Below, piece after piece: positions 24,109 to 35,453 of a DNA stretch of 64,000 nucleotides. Position numbers and translations under genes: made by a program. The first letter of the stretch is position 1, and each line of letters opens with the position of its first letter. Source of the stretch: Uloborus plumipes (taxonomy: Eukaryota; Arthropoda; Arachnida; Araneae; Uloboridae); NCBI GenBank assembly GCA_038373865.1, contig JAXGGA010001023.1, positions 1 through 64,000 on the forward strand, in the 5' to 3' direction. The notes under the pieces are model-generated. The model worked only from the letters and a program-made list of their open reading frames with translations. It did not search any database and was not told where the DNA came from.

Positions 24109-25737
24109 CAAAGGCGTATATAAGGGAGCCCCCTCCCCCGAAATCGGAAGAGATTTTTTTCGAAAGTAGTTTATTGGTTGGGGTTTTCTGAAAAAAAAAA
24201 AAAAAAAAAAAAATCAGGAATATTTTTTAAATAAAGGTTGTCATATTATTTTTCGGCTTTTGTTTGCTCACAAACATTTTACATACTTTTAGCTTGAAAT
24301 ACTTAAATAAATAAATAATTATTGATCATAATAATAATTTATTAGATGGCACCGTGTTACTCTAGAGAAAACAAACACGTGTCTTGGGAAAATGAAAATT
24401 TTTCAATTAGTAAAAGCTTACATTTTTGAGAAAAAGTCTTCATTCTTTTAAAGAGAATTCTTTAAATAAAAAATTTTCAACAAATGCAGATTATTAGTCA
24501 GCAAATTACGTTTTTCTGTCTTTCTTTCATTCCTCCTTTTTTTCTTGTCAGTCAGAAATAAGTCTTCTAAACAATGCTACGCTCCTTAACTTATCCCCCA
24601 AGCAAGAAATTTAAAATTAAGAGTAATTATTCAGTTAGAGTTTGTTCATTAATAATTTGCGAGCTTTCAGCTAAAAAAAAATCTTCGAAAGGAGGTAGAA
24701 GCCGAATCCGCCAAGCGAGAGAGGGCACGTACCTTTCAATCTCTTTTCTGCTTCTAATAGAATGTGTTTGGAACTTCCATATTATATAGAACTCAAATCA
24801 TAACATTTTTACCAAATGCCGTTGACCCCTTATTCACGCGATTGCAAACTGATGTAATTGGTGGTTTTGGCAAACTGATGTAAGCCGACAAGGAAAGACA
24901 ACTCAATGATTTAAAATGTTTATCTGTTGCCAGTTTTTGTTAACAAGTAAAATACTTCTAATTGATTTTAATGTAAGCATTTTAAAAGGATTTACAATCA
25001 ATACTTCTTTATTCTGTCTTTGCGACTAGCAAATTTGCTAAAAAGGATCATCTTTCCTTTTCCGTGTTTACAATGTCTTCCCGAAAACAATTAAATTTAA
25101 ATTGCTTTTAGACCAGTGAAGTTCGTTTAAGTATGAGGTCGGCAATCAGGGTCGGGTCATTTTTTTATTTAATTTTTAATTTAATCTTAGTACTTGTTAA
25201 AACATTAATTTCGAAACATTTCTGGAAGAGAGTTCTTGATAACGTTACTACCAAAGATGGTCTAAAATTACACGGTTAATGTGAAACGTGAAATGAACTT
25301 CAGTTTAAAAAAATCCGAATGGAACCTCCTCTCGTTCTCTTTTACTCTATCATAACCAAACATATCCTGAGTTGTGCTGCAGTGTCGAAATATTTCAAAC
25401 CTCGAGTCTTCATAACTCCCTTAACGTCAACAAAGAAAGCCTAAAATTGCTCATTCAGAGCATTAGTTTCAGTTCGTTTCCCAGAGGAGTGCCGAACCTC
25501 TAACGTCATCAAAGATAGCCTAATTTTAGCTTCAATTTAAAAAAATGTTTCGGAGGGAATCGAAAACTCCCTTATTCCCTATCTATACCAAAAATTACAC
25601 TATTGTAGTTCAATTTTGAAAATTTCTTCGAGCCTTACAATAATTACAAAAAAAAAGAAATTTTGGTGGTGGGGAGGGGGGGGGGTAAGCGTGGGTATAT
25701 GGGCCCCCTCCAAAATAAAAACCTATATACGCCACTG
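24109..25737. mobile_element. hAT-like element, 1.6 kb, no transposase
   Basis: Left end CAAAGGCGTATATAAGG and right end CCTATATACGCCACTG are imperfect complements. Flanks are ATAAATGC and TTAAATGT, 6 of 8 alike. The interior is AT-rich with a G run at 25674-25684 and no coding frame. The GGCGTATAT word is a common start of hAT MITEs. Confidence 0.55.
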
Positions 25738-25834
25738 TTAAATGTAGCGCTACTTACTTAAACTTACTTTTCGAGGCTTTGCTCGATTTCAGGCACTACT
25801 TTCCTCATTAAAACCATCAATAAAAATGAAAATA

Positions 25835-26409
25835 CAGTGAACTCTCACTTATGCGCCGGCCCAAGAGACCAATAGAAAAAGGCGCATAAGTGAGAGAGAG
25901 AGAGACGTATAAGCGAACAAGCCTATTTACAGGACTAAAACGCAACATAAGTTCTAATGAGAGAATGAATAAGAAGTTTCTATACAAAAGGGACATATTA
26001 GTACGGTTTGGCAATGACTGTAACGTAACTACAATGATAAAGAGAAAACAAAAATTGTAGCATACCTAATTACAAGCTGTTCCCTCTAAAACGATGCATA
26101 ATGGATAATTGTTCCTCTCCAAACTCTAGTTCGTGCGGAAAAAAATGCCTTCCGTGAGCAATAAAGGCGAAAGATTTAAGAGGAAAGTAAAGAAAAATGC
26201 TTATTTCTTAAAGAAAATCAAAATAAATAAAAAAAAATTTTAAATTTTAGGGAAAATTCGGCGCATAAGTGAAATATTTATCTATAGAGCGACGCATAAA
26301 CGAATGATACTACCATTATTTTGCTATGGAATGTGCTGGGACCATTTAAAATCGTCGCATAAGTGAAAAAGGAGCATAAATGAGGCGGCGTATAAGTGAG
26401 AGTTCACTG
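25835..26409. mobile_element. pogo-like non-autonomous element with 'CACTTATGCGCC' repeats
   Basis: 575 bp, ends CAGTGAACTCTCACTTATGC and its complement, each next to TA (25833-25834, 26410-26411). The interior repeats short 'GCGCATAAGTGA' words in both orientations, i.e. subterminal repeats. A relative in the opposite orientation at 54390-58341 carries a 3.4-kb insertion, and this copy shows what its empty site looked like. Confidence 0.8.
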
Positions 26410-26686
26410 TAACTGCTCCACAGTTTTCTTTTTTACGTCATTGGATAGAGCCTAGAGCGATATGTTTAACCCCAGGTTTGTCTCCACTTTCGGGCGAGGT
26501 TCGAGGGTCCATGCTTCTATCTCCATCAGAAAAAAGTTACAAGCATTTGAACTTAGAATTCGAAAATCTCTTCTCCATTCCAATGATTAACTTTTGCCAT
26601 CGGAACCTCTCTGAGGTGTGCACTGAAAATGTTATGCACCGAGGAAGTTTTGCATTTAACCTGGAAGTCCAATTCCCGCCTTTTAT

Positions 26687-27117
26687 CAGGGGTGATTGTG
26701 TTCCGGTATTTTACCGGATTTCCGGTATTTTCATGATCGATTCTGGTATTTTTATGGTCGAAAATACCGGAAATAAAATATTTTTAATTATGCTTTTGTC
26801 TTCCCACCTTCGGTATTTTTCGTTTCTTTTTCGAATTTTCGGTGATTTTCCGATAATTACTAATAATATCCATCGAGCAAAAATGTTAAGATGCTATTCT
26901 ATTGTTTTTGACTAGAAACTATTTGAAACTATTCGAATGTATGAAATCTCGAATGTCTTGTTTGTTTATGAAAGACAATTTATTATTAAATATGTATAAT
27001 TATAAAATTAGGTGTTCTTAAATAATAGGAGCCTTGGTTTTTTGAAAAAAGCACCCCCCCCCCTCACACCTCTTCAAAACTTTCAGGTATTTTTTCATGA
27101 ACTTACAATCACCCCTG
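26687..27117. mobile_element. Full-length CAGGGGTGATTGT MITE
   Basis: 431 bp, close relative of the 4498-4942 copy, including the shared 'GCCTTGGTTTTTTGAAAAAA' and C-run segment near the right end. TTTTAT occurs immediately left and right, six bases rather than eight. No protein is encoded. Confidence 0.75.
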
Positions 27118-27890
27118 TTTTATTCAAAATCGTGCCACTGGCGTCGAACCTCGTTTGCACATTGACGTTGCGGAAGAAATGGAAACAGCCATAGGGCCTT
27201 CGAAGGTCGGTGTCCGAGCGAAGAGAAACGACGGGTCGGAAAGTATGCGGGAGAAGCGTGCAACAGGTAGAAATCCCACCCCGAGAGAGGAAGTGACTCA
27301 CCTGCGACCCTGTGCGGTTGGAATGAGTGACGCAATCAATGGAATTCCGTCGGAACGGTCTTCGGTGAGTGCGCTCCGGATTCGACTATCGTTCATTACG
27401 GGGAAAGACAAAACAGTCATTTTGGGGGCTTACATTTTTGGGAGGGGGAAAATTCTCAATTCGCCAAATGAAATTCCAAAATGGGCCGAATGATAAAATA
27501 CGACCATACGCACATACCTTGTACCGTTACTTGGTCAGGGGCGCCCCGAGCATAAATTTTTGGGAGGGGGAAAATTCTCAATTTGCTGAATGGAACTTCA
27601 AAATGTGCCGAATGAAAAAATTCGAATATGTACACAAACCTTAGTGTCTTATTGATATTTCTGCTGTTTTCCGAAGTGATTCGGTAAAGGCTGAAAACAA
27701 CTAATAACGGTACTTGTATCTTTGGTAAAGCAGAACTGTAATCGTTCTGAGGCTTGAAAGAGCAAAATATTGAGTGAACTCAGGCACTTAGTGACTGGCG
27801 TAGCTATAATTTCATTTTGGGGAGGGATCCAATAAAAATTATGTATAACGATATTAATTAAACTTCGAGATTTCTTAAGGTATTCGAGTA

Positions 27891-28088
27891 CACTGTAAAA
27901 AATATATGTTGTTTTTATAGTATAATACAGTTAAATTTTAGGACCAAAAACTGTAAAATTTCTAACTTTACAGTAAGAAACTGTACAATTGCTAGTTTTA
28001 GTTTATTACTCCGCATTTTACAGTTTTAAATTGGAACCTCGGCTGCCAGTATTCTACTGTAAAAACGGCAGTTCAATTTTTGCAGCGC
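27891..28088. mobile_element. Candidate short MITE rich in ACTGTAAAA
   Basis: CACTGTAAAAAATATATG at the left and ATTTTTGCAGCG at the right are approximate complements, with several internal 'ACTGTAAAA' words in both orientations. The ends resemble the widespread CACTG(C/T)AAAAA MITE type. No clear target duplication, so this is tentative. Confidence 0.35.
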
Positions 28089-28294
28089 AGGGAAATTATG
28101 TATGCAAAACGCATATTTAATTTTTGATTTTTTTTTTACTTATGGCTGCGTCACTGACTCGAATCAGTTGCTAGCCGAAAAAAATTAAGTTACACACATA
28201 CAATTACACAGAAAATACACTATTAGTAGCTTATTTTTCAATGGCGAATCAACGAAATTGTAACGGAATTTTTTTTTAACACAATTTCTTCATA

Positions 28295-29137
28295 CACTCA
28301 GGCACATTGAAAATAGCGACCCAAGAAGAAATCGTCGGATTGAAATGAAATTTAATACACAGTGGTGCCAAGCCAGATCAATGTGGAATGTCACAGATTG
28401 GCAAAAAGTTGTGTTCAGTGATGAGTCTCGGTTTGTTTTAGGGATTGATGACAACCGTGTACGGGTGTGGAGGCGCCCAGGTGAGCGGTACAATTCCTCC
28501 CACACTGTTCTACGTCACACTGCCAGCACAGCTGGTGTAATGGTCTGGGGGGCCATATCTTAGGATGGCCGGTTCAATCTAATTGTGATGCGTGGAAATT
28601 TAACCGGCCAACGTTACGTTCATGATATTCTTTGACCCCATGTAGAACCTTTCCTAAATGGTCTCCCAGGGGCAATTTTCCAACAAGATAATGCTCGTCC
28701 ACATACAGCAAGAGTTGCTCGAGACTTCCTACGTCATTTTCAGACTCTTCCGTGGCCGGCCCGCTCCCCCGACTCATCCCCTATAGAGCATGTGTGGGAT
28801 CAGCTAAAACGTCAGATGCCATCGTGTCACTCTGTGCGTGATTTGGAGTTGGCTGTTACAAATTTGTGGGCCCATCTGCCTCAGGACAACATCGGGTGTC
28901 TAATCAACTCGATGCCGAACCGTGTGGCGGCATGTATTGCAGCTAGAGGTGGTCCAACGCGCTATTGAAGTTGCTCTGTATTTGTGTCCTTGCACACCCT
29001 GTATTCGTTCAATTGTCTTGGTCTTGATTTTGAGATCAAGTGAATCTCTCATCTGTCATCTGTATCATTATGTGTATTAAATTTCATTTCAATCCGATGC
29101 TTTCTTCTTGGGTCGCTATTTTCAATGTGCCTGAGTG
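28295..29137. mobile_element. Tc1-like element, 5'-deleted, inside the hAT element
   Basis: Inverted ends of about 67 bp with two mismatches (left start CACTCAGGCACATTGAAAAT), with TA outside both (28293-28294, 29138-29139). Only 843 bp long: the left terminal repeat runs directly into the catalytic half of the transposase, so the DNA-binding half has been deleted. It encodes the pseudogene at 28362-28968. Confidence 0.88.
28362..28968 (+). pseudogene. Tc1-like transposase, catalytic half, two stops
   Basis: One frame runs from the left terminal repeat to TGA 28966-28968. It shows WQKVVFSDESRF (first catalytic Asp), RVRVWRRPGE, VMVWGAIS, FQQDNARPHTARVARDF (second Asp), SPIEHVWDQLKRQ (catalytic Glu) and the terminal GGPTRY shared with the element at 51448. 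It is interrupted by TAG at 28561-28563 and TGA at 28633-28635; the latter could derive from a CGA arginine codon. The N-terminal paired-type DNA-binding region is missing. 32 residues separate the second Asp from the Glu, fewer than the usual 34. Confidence 0.87.
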
Positions 29138-29577
29138 TATATTACATGCATAATTTATAGAAAATGATGAAAACTAATTTTCTTAAATTCTAAGAAAAAA
29201 GCATAACGTCTGAAAAATAATTTGAACAAAGATTAGAATTAATTTATGGCTAAAATTTTTACACAATTTTTTCCAAAGGTATGACGACTTTTAACGAATA
29301 AATTAATTTGTTTCTGAGGTCGGTGGCGGATTTACCAAGTCACATATGTCGCAACTGTGACATAAGAGCCCGGAAAGGAATTTAAACTGCACATGAAAAA
29401 ATGTTCACGTTAAACAAGTACAAGCTTTCAAGAGGGTGGTTTTTAAGTGTGGAAGTCCTATGGCCATTGATTTAATTCAGTGAATAAAAAATGCATTGAA
29501 ACAAATTATAAGAGGAAGAAAAAAAAACAATTTAAAGCTAACCTTTAATGACGATAATTCGCTGCTTGAAGCAGTCT

Positions 29578-29760
29578 TTATTTTCTTTCTTGCAGCATCA
29601 AAGGATTTTTTGGAGCTCCAGCAAGTTCCAGGGAGATATGTCTTCCACCGTGGCAAAATTCCTCGTGTTTTCGTTTATAATCGTCATCAAAAGTTTTTCC
29701 ACAAATTAAACACTCAATTTTATATCGTTTATGAATTCTCTTCATTGCAAGCAAAATCAA
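29578..29760 (-). CDS. Zinc-finger fragment, probably hAT transposase N terminus
   Basis: A 60-residue frame includes IECLICGKTFDDDYKRKHEEFC followed by HGG and GAPKNP. The C-x2-C ... H-x4-C spacing followed by GG and a GAP-NP turn resembles the zinc finger found ahead of some hAT transposases in arthropods. It lies within the 27536-30345 hAT element on its minus strand, which supports that reading. No catalytic region follows, so at best it is a relic. Alternatively it could be an unrelated chance finger. Confidence 0.4.
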   Translation of the reverse strand: MILLAMKRIHKRYKIECLICGKTFDDDYKRKHEEFCHGGRHISLELAGAPKNPLMLQERK

Positions 29761-31146
29761 TAAATTAAGTGAAACAGATAGATGTATTTCAGTACTATAA
29801 TTAAAATGAAAAACAGTATTGAACTAGTTCGACGGTCGATTCTTTTCGTAGTGAAGAAAGTCAAGAAATGGAACTAAATAAATGAAGTTAAGCACATAAT
29901 ATTTTTCAGTTCTCGAAATGAGAAAATCTGCTAGTAAAGTAAAAAAAAAAAAAAAAACTGAAGTCGCTGCACATATTTGAGTTCTTTGCGCTCAAAGTGC
30001 AACATTTATGCATTGCAGCATTTTCACTATATATTATCTGTCTTGTCTGGGGTCATGCTACACACTATAGAATTCACCAAAAGGCGCCAAGGAAAGAAAC
30101 AGTTTAATTTATGGTAAATAACGTCAATAAAAGAATGAGATATATTTTTATTAATCGGATCTTCTCATTTTCAAAGAGAACAAATATATAACAAAAAAAA
30201 AAAAAAAAAAGAATATATATATATTGCAAAAACATTTTTCAATACTATCCCTGAATGTGCCGAATCATTGTCCGAATTTGTCGAATGAGGAAGATGTTTG
30301 GGAGGTCCCGGTGACCTCCCTGGACCTCCCTTCGGGGCGCTCCTGTACTTGGTGCGTAAAGACAATAAGTAGCACTTAAAACAAATGAAAAACAAGTATG
30401 TTCAACCTTTCCTTCCGATGATTGAAAAAATTTGAATTTTGATCAATAACAACGGGGGCAGTAGCGGTACATAGACTAAGGTGCGCCCCCCCCCCAAGCA
30501 AGATTTGTAAATGCACCCCTCCCTATTAAACAATAAAAATATTTTTCTCGTGTAACTCGTGTAGTGCTGTTTTTCTGCATGAAGCGCCATTTAACTTTTT
30601 AACTGTCAACTTTTATAATCCCTCAAATTAACTTTTCCCGAGACAGATTCGAATTTGAAAAAGAGATGAAGCCGAAATAAACCTCTCCCGAGATATAATC
30701 GGGTATAACATTACGGTGCACTCAACAAAAAATTATCACGAGAAATACTCGGGCTTGGCATTTTGGAACATCAGTGTTGTGCACGACATATCACAAAATA
30801 CATTGCATCCCTAAATTTGCCGAATCGTCAGCCCGAATGTGCCGAATGAGGAAAATCTTTAGGAGGTCCGGGTGACCTCTCTTCGGGGCGCTCCTGGGTG
30901 AGGGGGGGGGTCCATTGCCTCACACTGACTTCGAGAAACCGATGTATTTACATGTAAGTGGGCGTGGTTTTTGTTGTTCATGTACCGGGGCCGGAACTAG
31001 ACTTCCGTTTCGGAGAGGGTTCTACCAAACACATTTCTCGTAAAATCTATGTGATCAATAAAAATTGATTTCATATTCTATATTCTACTGCTTTTTGTTA
31101 CAGTAGATGCTTAAAGGGCATTTACATGAAAAATAATAAAAATGTC

Positions 31147-31829
31147 CAGAGGCGTATTTGGACGTGAGGCCGCCCTGGGCTTTTGAAACTGGCCGCCCTC
31201 CCCCCCCCTTGAGGTGTTGAATTTCAAAGTTATTTAAAAAAAAAAACTTTTTTATTTACTTGACATAAAATGTATTTTTAAGGTAAACCGTGCGACCCCG
31301 GCCACACAGCTAGTTAAACATGAAATTTGCTGGTTGTTAACAACCAGACAATTGGTAAAAATTCGTCTTTTGGGAATCTCAACTTTTACTACTACAAATC
31401 TGCTCTTGCATTATTATAAATCAACAACGAGGGAAACGAGAATATTTTGTTGGATCAATGTTAAGTCTATGGAACAGAATTCGTTTTTAACGAGCAAGAC
31501 CCGGTTTTAACGAACATTTTTTTCTGTCTTGCAGTCTTTTTTTCTCATCTTTCTAGTCTTATTCCTGTCTTATTTTCTTTTCTTTTTTTTTTCACTGCGG
31601 TTCAATGCTTTTGTATGAAAAATTCCACCAGCATTCCAGCGTTATTAAATAAAGAACAGTATTTAATTCAATTAATTGATGTAATTCTCGCGGCCGATCC
31701 TCCCTGCTGTCTAAAAAAAAAAAAAAAAAAAAACAAAAAAAAAAAAAAGGTCTTCACTTTGCATGGAAAAAGTGCCGTCCCCCCAATCGTGCCGCCCTGG
31801 GCTATAGCCCATACGTAAATACGGCACTG
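31147..31829. mobile_element. hAT-like MITE with perfect 8-bp target duplication
   Basis: Starts CAGAGGCGTATTTGGACG and ends in a near complement (ATACGTAAATACGGCACTG), with GCCGCCCTGGGC words just inside both ends in opposite orientation. AAAATGTC flanks it exactly on both sides (31139-31146, 31830-31837). 683 bp, with a long A run near the right end. No coding capacity. Confidence 0.88.
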
Positions 31830-32054
31830 AAAATGTCCCTAAAGAAGGAAAAAAATTGATGTGTCTGTACAGTAACTGCGTAACTTCGGCCTCGTTAATA
31901 TTCGGTGTCTAACTCATGAAATTTCGATGTGATGCTTTTGAAATGTGTTAAATATAGAATTTGGTACTTTCAAATTTTACGAATTTTGGTGTTTGATTCA
32001 AAATTCAGAGGAAAAGGCGTGTTGTTCTGTAAGAAATGATGCTTTAAACCTATA

Positions 32055-32853
32055 TCTATAAAAATGAGTGTATGTATATATACTTGTTCTCTATACAAAT
32101 CCACAGTTTGCGTCAGATTTTCATCAAACTTGACACAGAGGTTCCTTGATGCCCTAGAATTTTCATAGGCGGGGTCTTGAAATTTTAAAAAATCTGAAAA
32201 GCTCAAATTTAAATTTTTTGTCAAAAAATGACCCTTTTATAGGAATCTAGCCTATTTATATTGTAATCGAGATAGGCCTTTTAGCATTCAAATTGATGAA
32301 ATTTAAGATTTTTATTTATGAGTATTTTCCAACAATGATTACGATTAAAGTAATGAATTTTCAATTTAAGGCTCACCTATTTCCTTTTAGCATTGAAGTA
32401 AAAAACAATCATAATTCATGTGGACTTTATAAAAAGAACCACGGATTTGAATTTCAAATTTGCAATGCGACGACAGTTGCGTCTGTAATGGAGATAAGCC
32501 TTCAGAACGAGAAATAGATTTATTTCTGAGTTATAATAATTTTTACTTTGTAGGTGGGAACAATTAATAGAGAAAATTTAATATTTTAAATTTGGCGAGT
32601 GAACTTGATTCAATTTTTTCATTTCCATGTTCATATATTTCATGCCAGTGGACGCGGCAAAGCACAGACAACATTTATCTTTAATTTTCACCTTTTGATA
32701 AGATTATTTTTCTGTAAACGTTTAACTTTCTGTAATATTTTAGTTTTTTTCAAAGTTTGTACCTAAGAGACAGATAGATGGAAATTATTTTACACCCATT
32801 TTTTTCCCTGAATGCTATGTTGTATTAATAAACAACGCCGGGTATTAAGCTAG
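32055..32853 (+). mobile_element. Candidate Helitron-type non-autonomous element
   Basis: 5' end TCTATAAAAATGAGTG preceded by A, and 3' end CGGGTATTAAGCTAG followed by T. This is the A|TC...CTAG|T arrangement of Helitrons, which leave no target duplication. The text inside (GTCAGATTTTCATCAAACTTG) is like the start of many arthropod elements with this terminus. The usual 3' hairpin is weak here. 799 bp without ORF. Confidence 0.5.
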
Positions 32854-33004
32854 TAACTATTATAAAAATAATGGTACCTGATAAAACACTTAATTTGTGC
32901 AGTTATTCAATTATGATGATTTCATTTCTCAAATAAAATTTAAAAATAAATTAATTAATTAAAAATTTCGCAAAAAAAGTTTGAAAAGCATTTTAGGAAT
33001 ACTT

Positions 33005-33051
33005 CTGAAAAATTTCGGAGAGCCCTTTTAGGGCTCTCCGAAATTTTTCAG
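33005..33051. repeat. Perfect 22-bp hairpin with 3-base loop
   Basis: CTGAAAAATTTCGGAGAGCC-CT, then TTT, then its exact complement. All 22 arm bases pair. Perfect long hairpins are quickly lost by mutation, so this is either recent or maintained. No flanking duplication or gene is evident. Confidence 0.85.
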
Positions 33052-33255
33052 ACTTACCACACTTAAAAACTTGCCCACACTTAAAAACTTGAAATGACGG
33101 ACCTGGGGAAAGACCATTATGGAGAAGGGTCATTATCTTTTTCTATGTACAAAAGAGAAAATCTTAAAATATTTCTTGTATAATGTATTTTAACTTAACC
33201 AATTTTAGCCAATTTGGGGCCCTTAGGACTTGGGGGCTCTAGAGAGTTCCCAATC

Positions 33256-35181
33256 CAGTGTTTCCCAACCTGGGGGGGGGGGGGCTATCGCCCATAAAGG
33301 GGCGATTTGATTCCTCAAAGGCGATAAATTCTTAAGGGGCGATATGGGGGCGATGGGTATTTGAAAGAAAAAACTAGTAAAAAAGGGGAAGCGAAAACCG
33401 AAATTGTAAAAATGTACGTTGTTCACAGTTCTGACAATTTATCACAAGTTAAGAAAGAAACTAATTAAAGTTCAAGAGCTTCCTTTTCCTCCTTGCACCT
33501 CGGATGAACCTTAGGAAGTATTTTGTCATTCATTGTCAATTTTATGAATTTTCAGGTTTTCAATTTATTTTCCTTGAAATTTTTTTTCAATGATTTTATT
33601 TCCCCCAGATTCAAGTGTAGAAAAGAAAATTACTCGAACAATGTAGGGGAGAGTGATAATGAATGGGCCATGGTGATGAATGGGCCACTAACAAAATATG
33701 AAAAAGTATTTGCTGAAATTTTTTTTTGATGCCACCAATAGATGTAGCTATTTGTTCTACTAAACTCATCCAATTTTCATTCGTTTGCGCTGTGCCATTT
33801 TCAAACTAGAGTGGCATGGTCAAGAATCTGACTGAAAAGTAAGTTTTTCCCTTTTTAGTAAAACATTTCCTAACTAAAATGTACAAAGTATTTCACTGCA
33901 TACATATGCATAAGCTGGTCTTTCCATATCTATAAACTAATCTTAAGATGTATTTTGATGTTATCTAAATTCAATGTACTCAAAAAACTTAAATGTATTC
34001 CAAAAGTATAGGTGGGGCTGAATGGGCTACTATGTCATGGTAATGAATGGGCCACCTAAATATTGTTTTTCTTCCTTTTCTTTGGATTTTCGCATTAATA
34101 TGAAACACAACTGACTGTCATAGATAAAGATTACTGTCGTCAAAATAGGTTTGTAGTAACTTCTAAATATAATTTGCAGATCTATATTATATTCCTATAC
34201 AACAATAGACCTCTGGTCGCAGTGCGTGGGTTGAAAAAGCCCCCTCTCTCCTTCATATTATATTCCTCACAGTACAATTTCATTTTCTTTCTTGGTAACT
34301 TAAGTTACATATTTCTTATTCCCGATGTCTAGTAAATTAAAAAAAAAAATGAATTTTGACAAGTTTGAAAATGAAGATGAAGTTTTTAAAAGTGATTTTT
34401 AATATTATTTTTGAAATATATAAATTTTGTTAAATCATAGTGTGTATTATCTGTTATTTTTTTTTATAGATTTGATGTTATTTATTTCTTACAATCTCAT
34501 TATTTAGTCATTTTTCTGCTACAATTGGTATGCATCAGTTTTATTTTAATTACATCAGTTTTGATGTTTATATAATTTTAAATCAGTATGATTTTGTATC
34601 ATCATGTCAAGTGTCACATTTATTTTGTCATATTCAGCAAATAAAAGATTAAATCCACATGTTTTCATTGAATTCATTTAGTGGCCCATTCATTACTTTC
34701 GATGGCCCATTCAACCCCATAGGTGGGGTTGAATGGGCCAAATTTCAAAATTTTTATTTTCTATTATAATTCATTATAGACAGGTGCTAATCCAACGTTT
34801 ATGACTTTTTTAGATAGCCAGATAAGTAAAGTAACTAAAACACCAATTTAGAGTTGAAACAAAGTGTTAGAAAAAATTACAAAAATTCAAAACCAAAAAG
34901 TGGCCCATTCATTACCACTCTCCCCTATACGTCGATGATCTTAGTTAAATGTTATCCTTCAAATGCTTATATCAGTTCGCTTTAGGGATTGATTATAATT
35001 GCTTTATTTGTGTACATTTTACTTCAAATTAAAGTTAGATACTTATATTTTTTAATGATATCTAATATTCACGTATGCCAACTTATAGTTTTTTTCGGGG
35101 AAGATAGATTGGCGGAGGGGCGATATGTGTCAGTCAGCGTCTTGAAGGGGGCGATGAGCTCAAAAAGGTTGGGAAACACTG
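33256..35181. mobile_element. hAT-like element, CAGTGTTTCCCAACCT ends
   Basis: CAGTGTTTCCCAACCT at 33256-33271 and AGGTTGGGAAACACTG at 35166-35181 are exact complements. 'GGGGCGAT' words recur just inside both ends. I could not find matching 8-mers at the borders. The centre is occupied by the younger TA-target element 33646-34925. Confidence 0.7.
33646..34925. mobile_element. TA-target element built on repeated TGAATGGGCCA
   Basis: Inverted ends GGGGAGAGTGATAATGAATG and the near complement, each next to TA (33644-33645, 34926-34927). TGAATGGGCCA or its complement occurs at least eight times, clustered near the two ends and around 34015-34050 and 34680-34740, including a small palindrome at about 34707-34740. 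No ORF. Such clustered words are expected of transposase-binding subterminal repeats. Nested within 33256-35181. Confidence 0.7.
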
Positions 35182-35453
35182 CTCTAGACCACAGCAAGGG
35201 GTCGATCGCTCCTCCCTTGGGGCACTCTTCCCCGGTAATTTTTCGATATTGAAGTTCTAAACACGCAATTTTATACCAGTTTTTAAAAAGGCGGGGATCA
35301 ATTGCGGAAGGAGGGGATATCAATCGTAGCCATAAATGTTAGGGGCTGCGGCAAATTATTCGAAATACAAGTCCCCAAATCTCAACTCTAGCCTAACTTT
35401 AGTCACTTAGGCGGGGGAGTGCCCTTGAATCCGTGCCAGAGAGGGGTTGTTAG

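Larger units (their letters stand above)
27536..30345. mobile_element. hAT-like element with perfect 8-bp target duplication
   Basis: Left CAGGGGCGCCCCGAG and right TTCGGGGCGCTCCTG are near complements, and TACTTGGT is present exactly on both sides (27528-27535, 30346-30353). The 2.8 kb includes a Tc1-like insertion (28295-29137) and a short zinc-finger frame on the minus strand (29578-29760) that may be the remains of its transposase. Most of the body is decayed. Confidence 0.82.
27414..30896. mobile_element. Outer relative of the 27536 hAT element (candidate)
   Basis: 27425-27535 repeats the sequence found just inside the left end of the inner element (TTTTGGGAGGGGGAAAATTC). 30780-30896 repeats its right end (CCGAATGTGCCGAATGAGG ... 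TTCGGGGCGCTCCTG). The simplest reading is that the inner copy inserted into an older member of its own family. The outer left end is poorly conserved and no target duplication is seen. Confidence 0.45.

Noticed and set aside
31711..31748. Poly(A) tract as a retroposon tail
   Set aside because: It lies inside the hAT-like MITE at 31147-31829, which has its own ends and target duplication, so no retroposon is needed.
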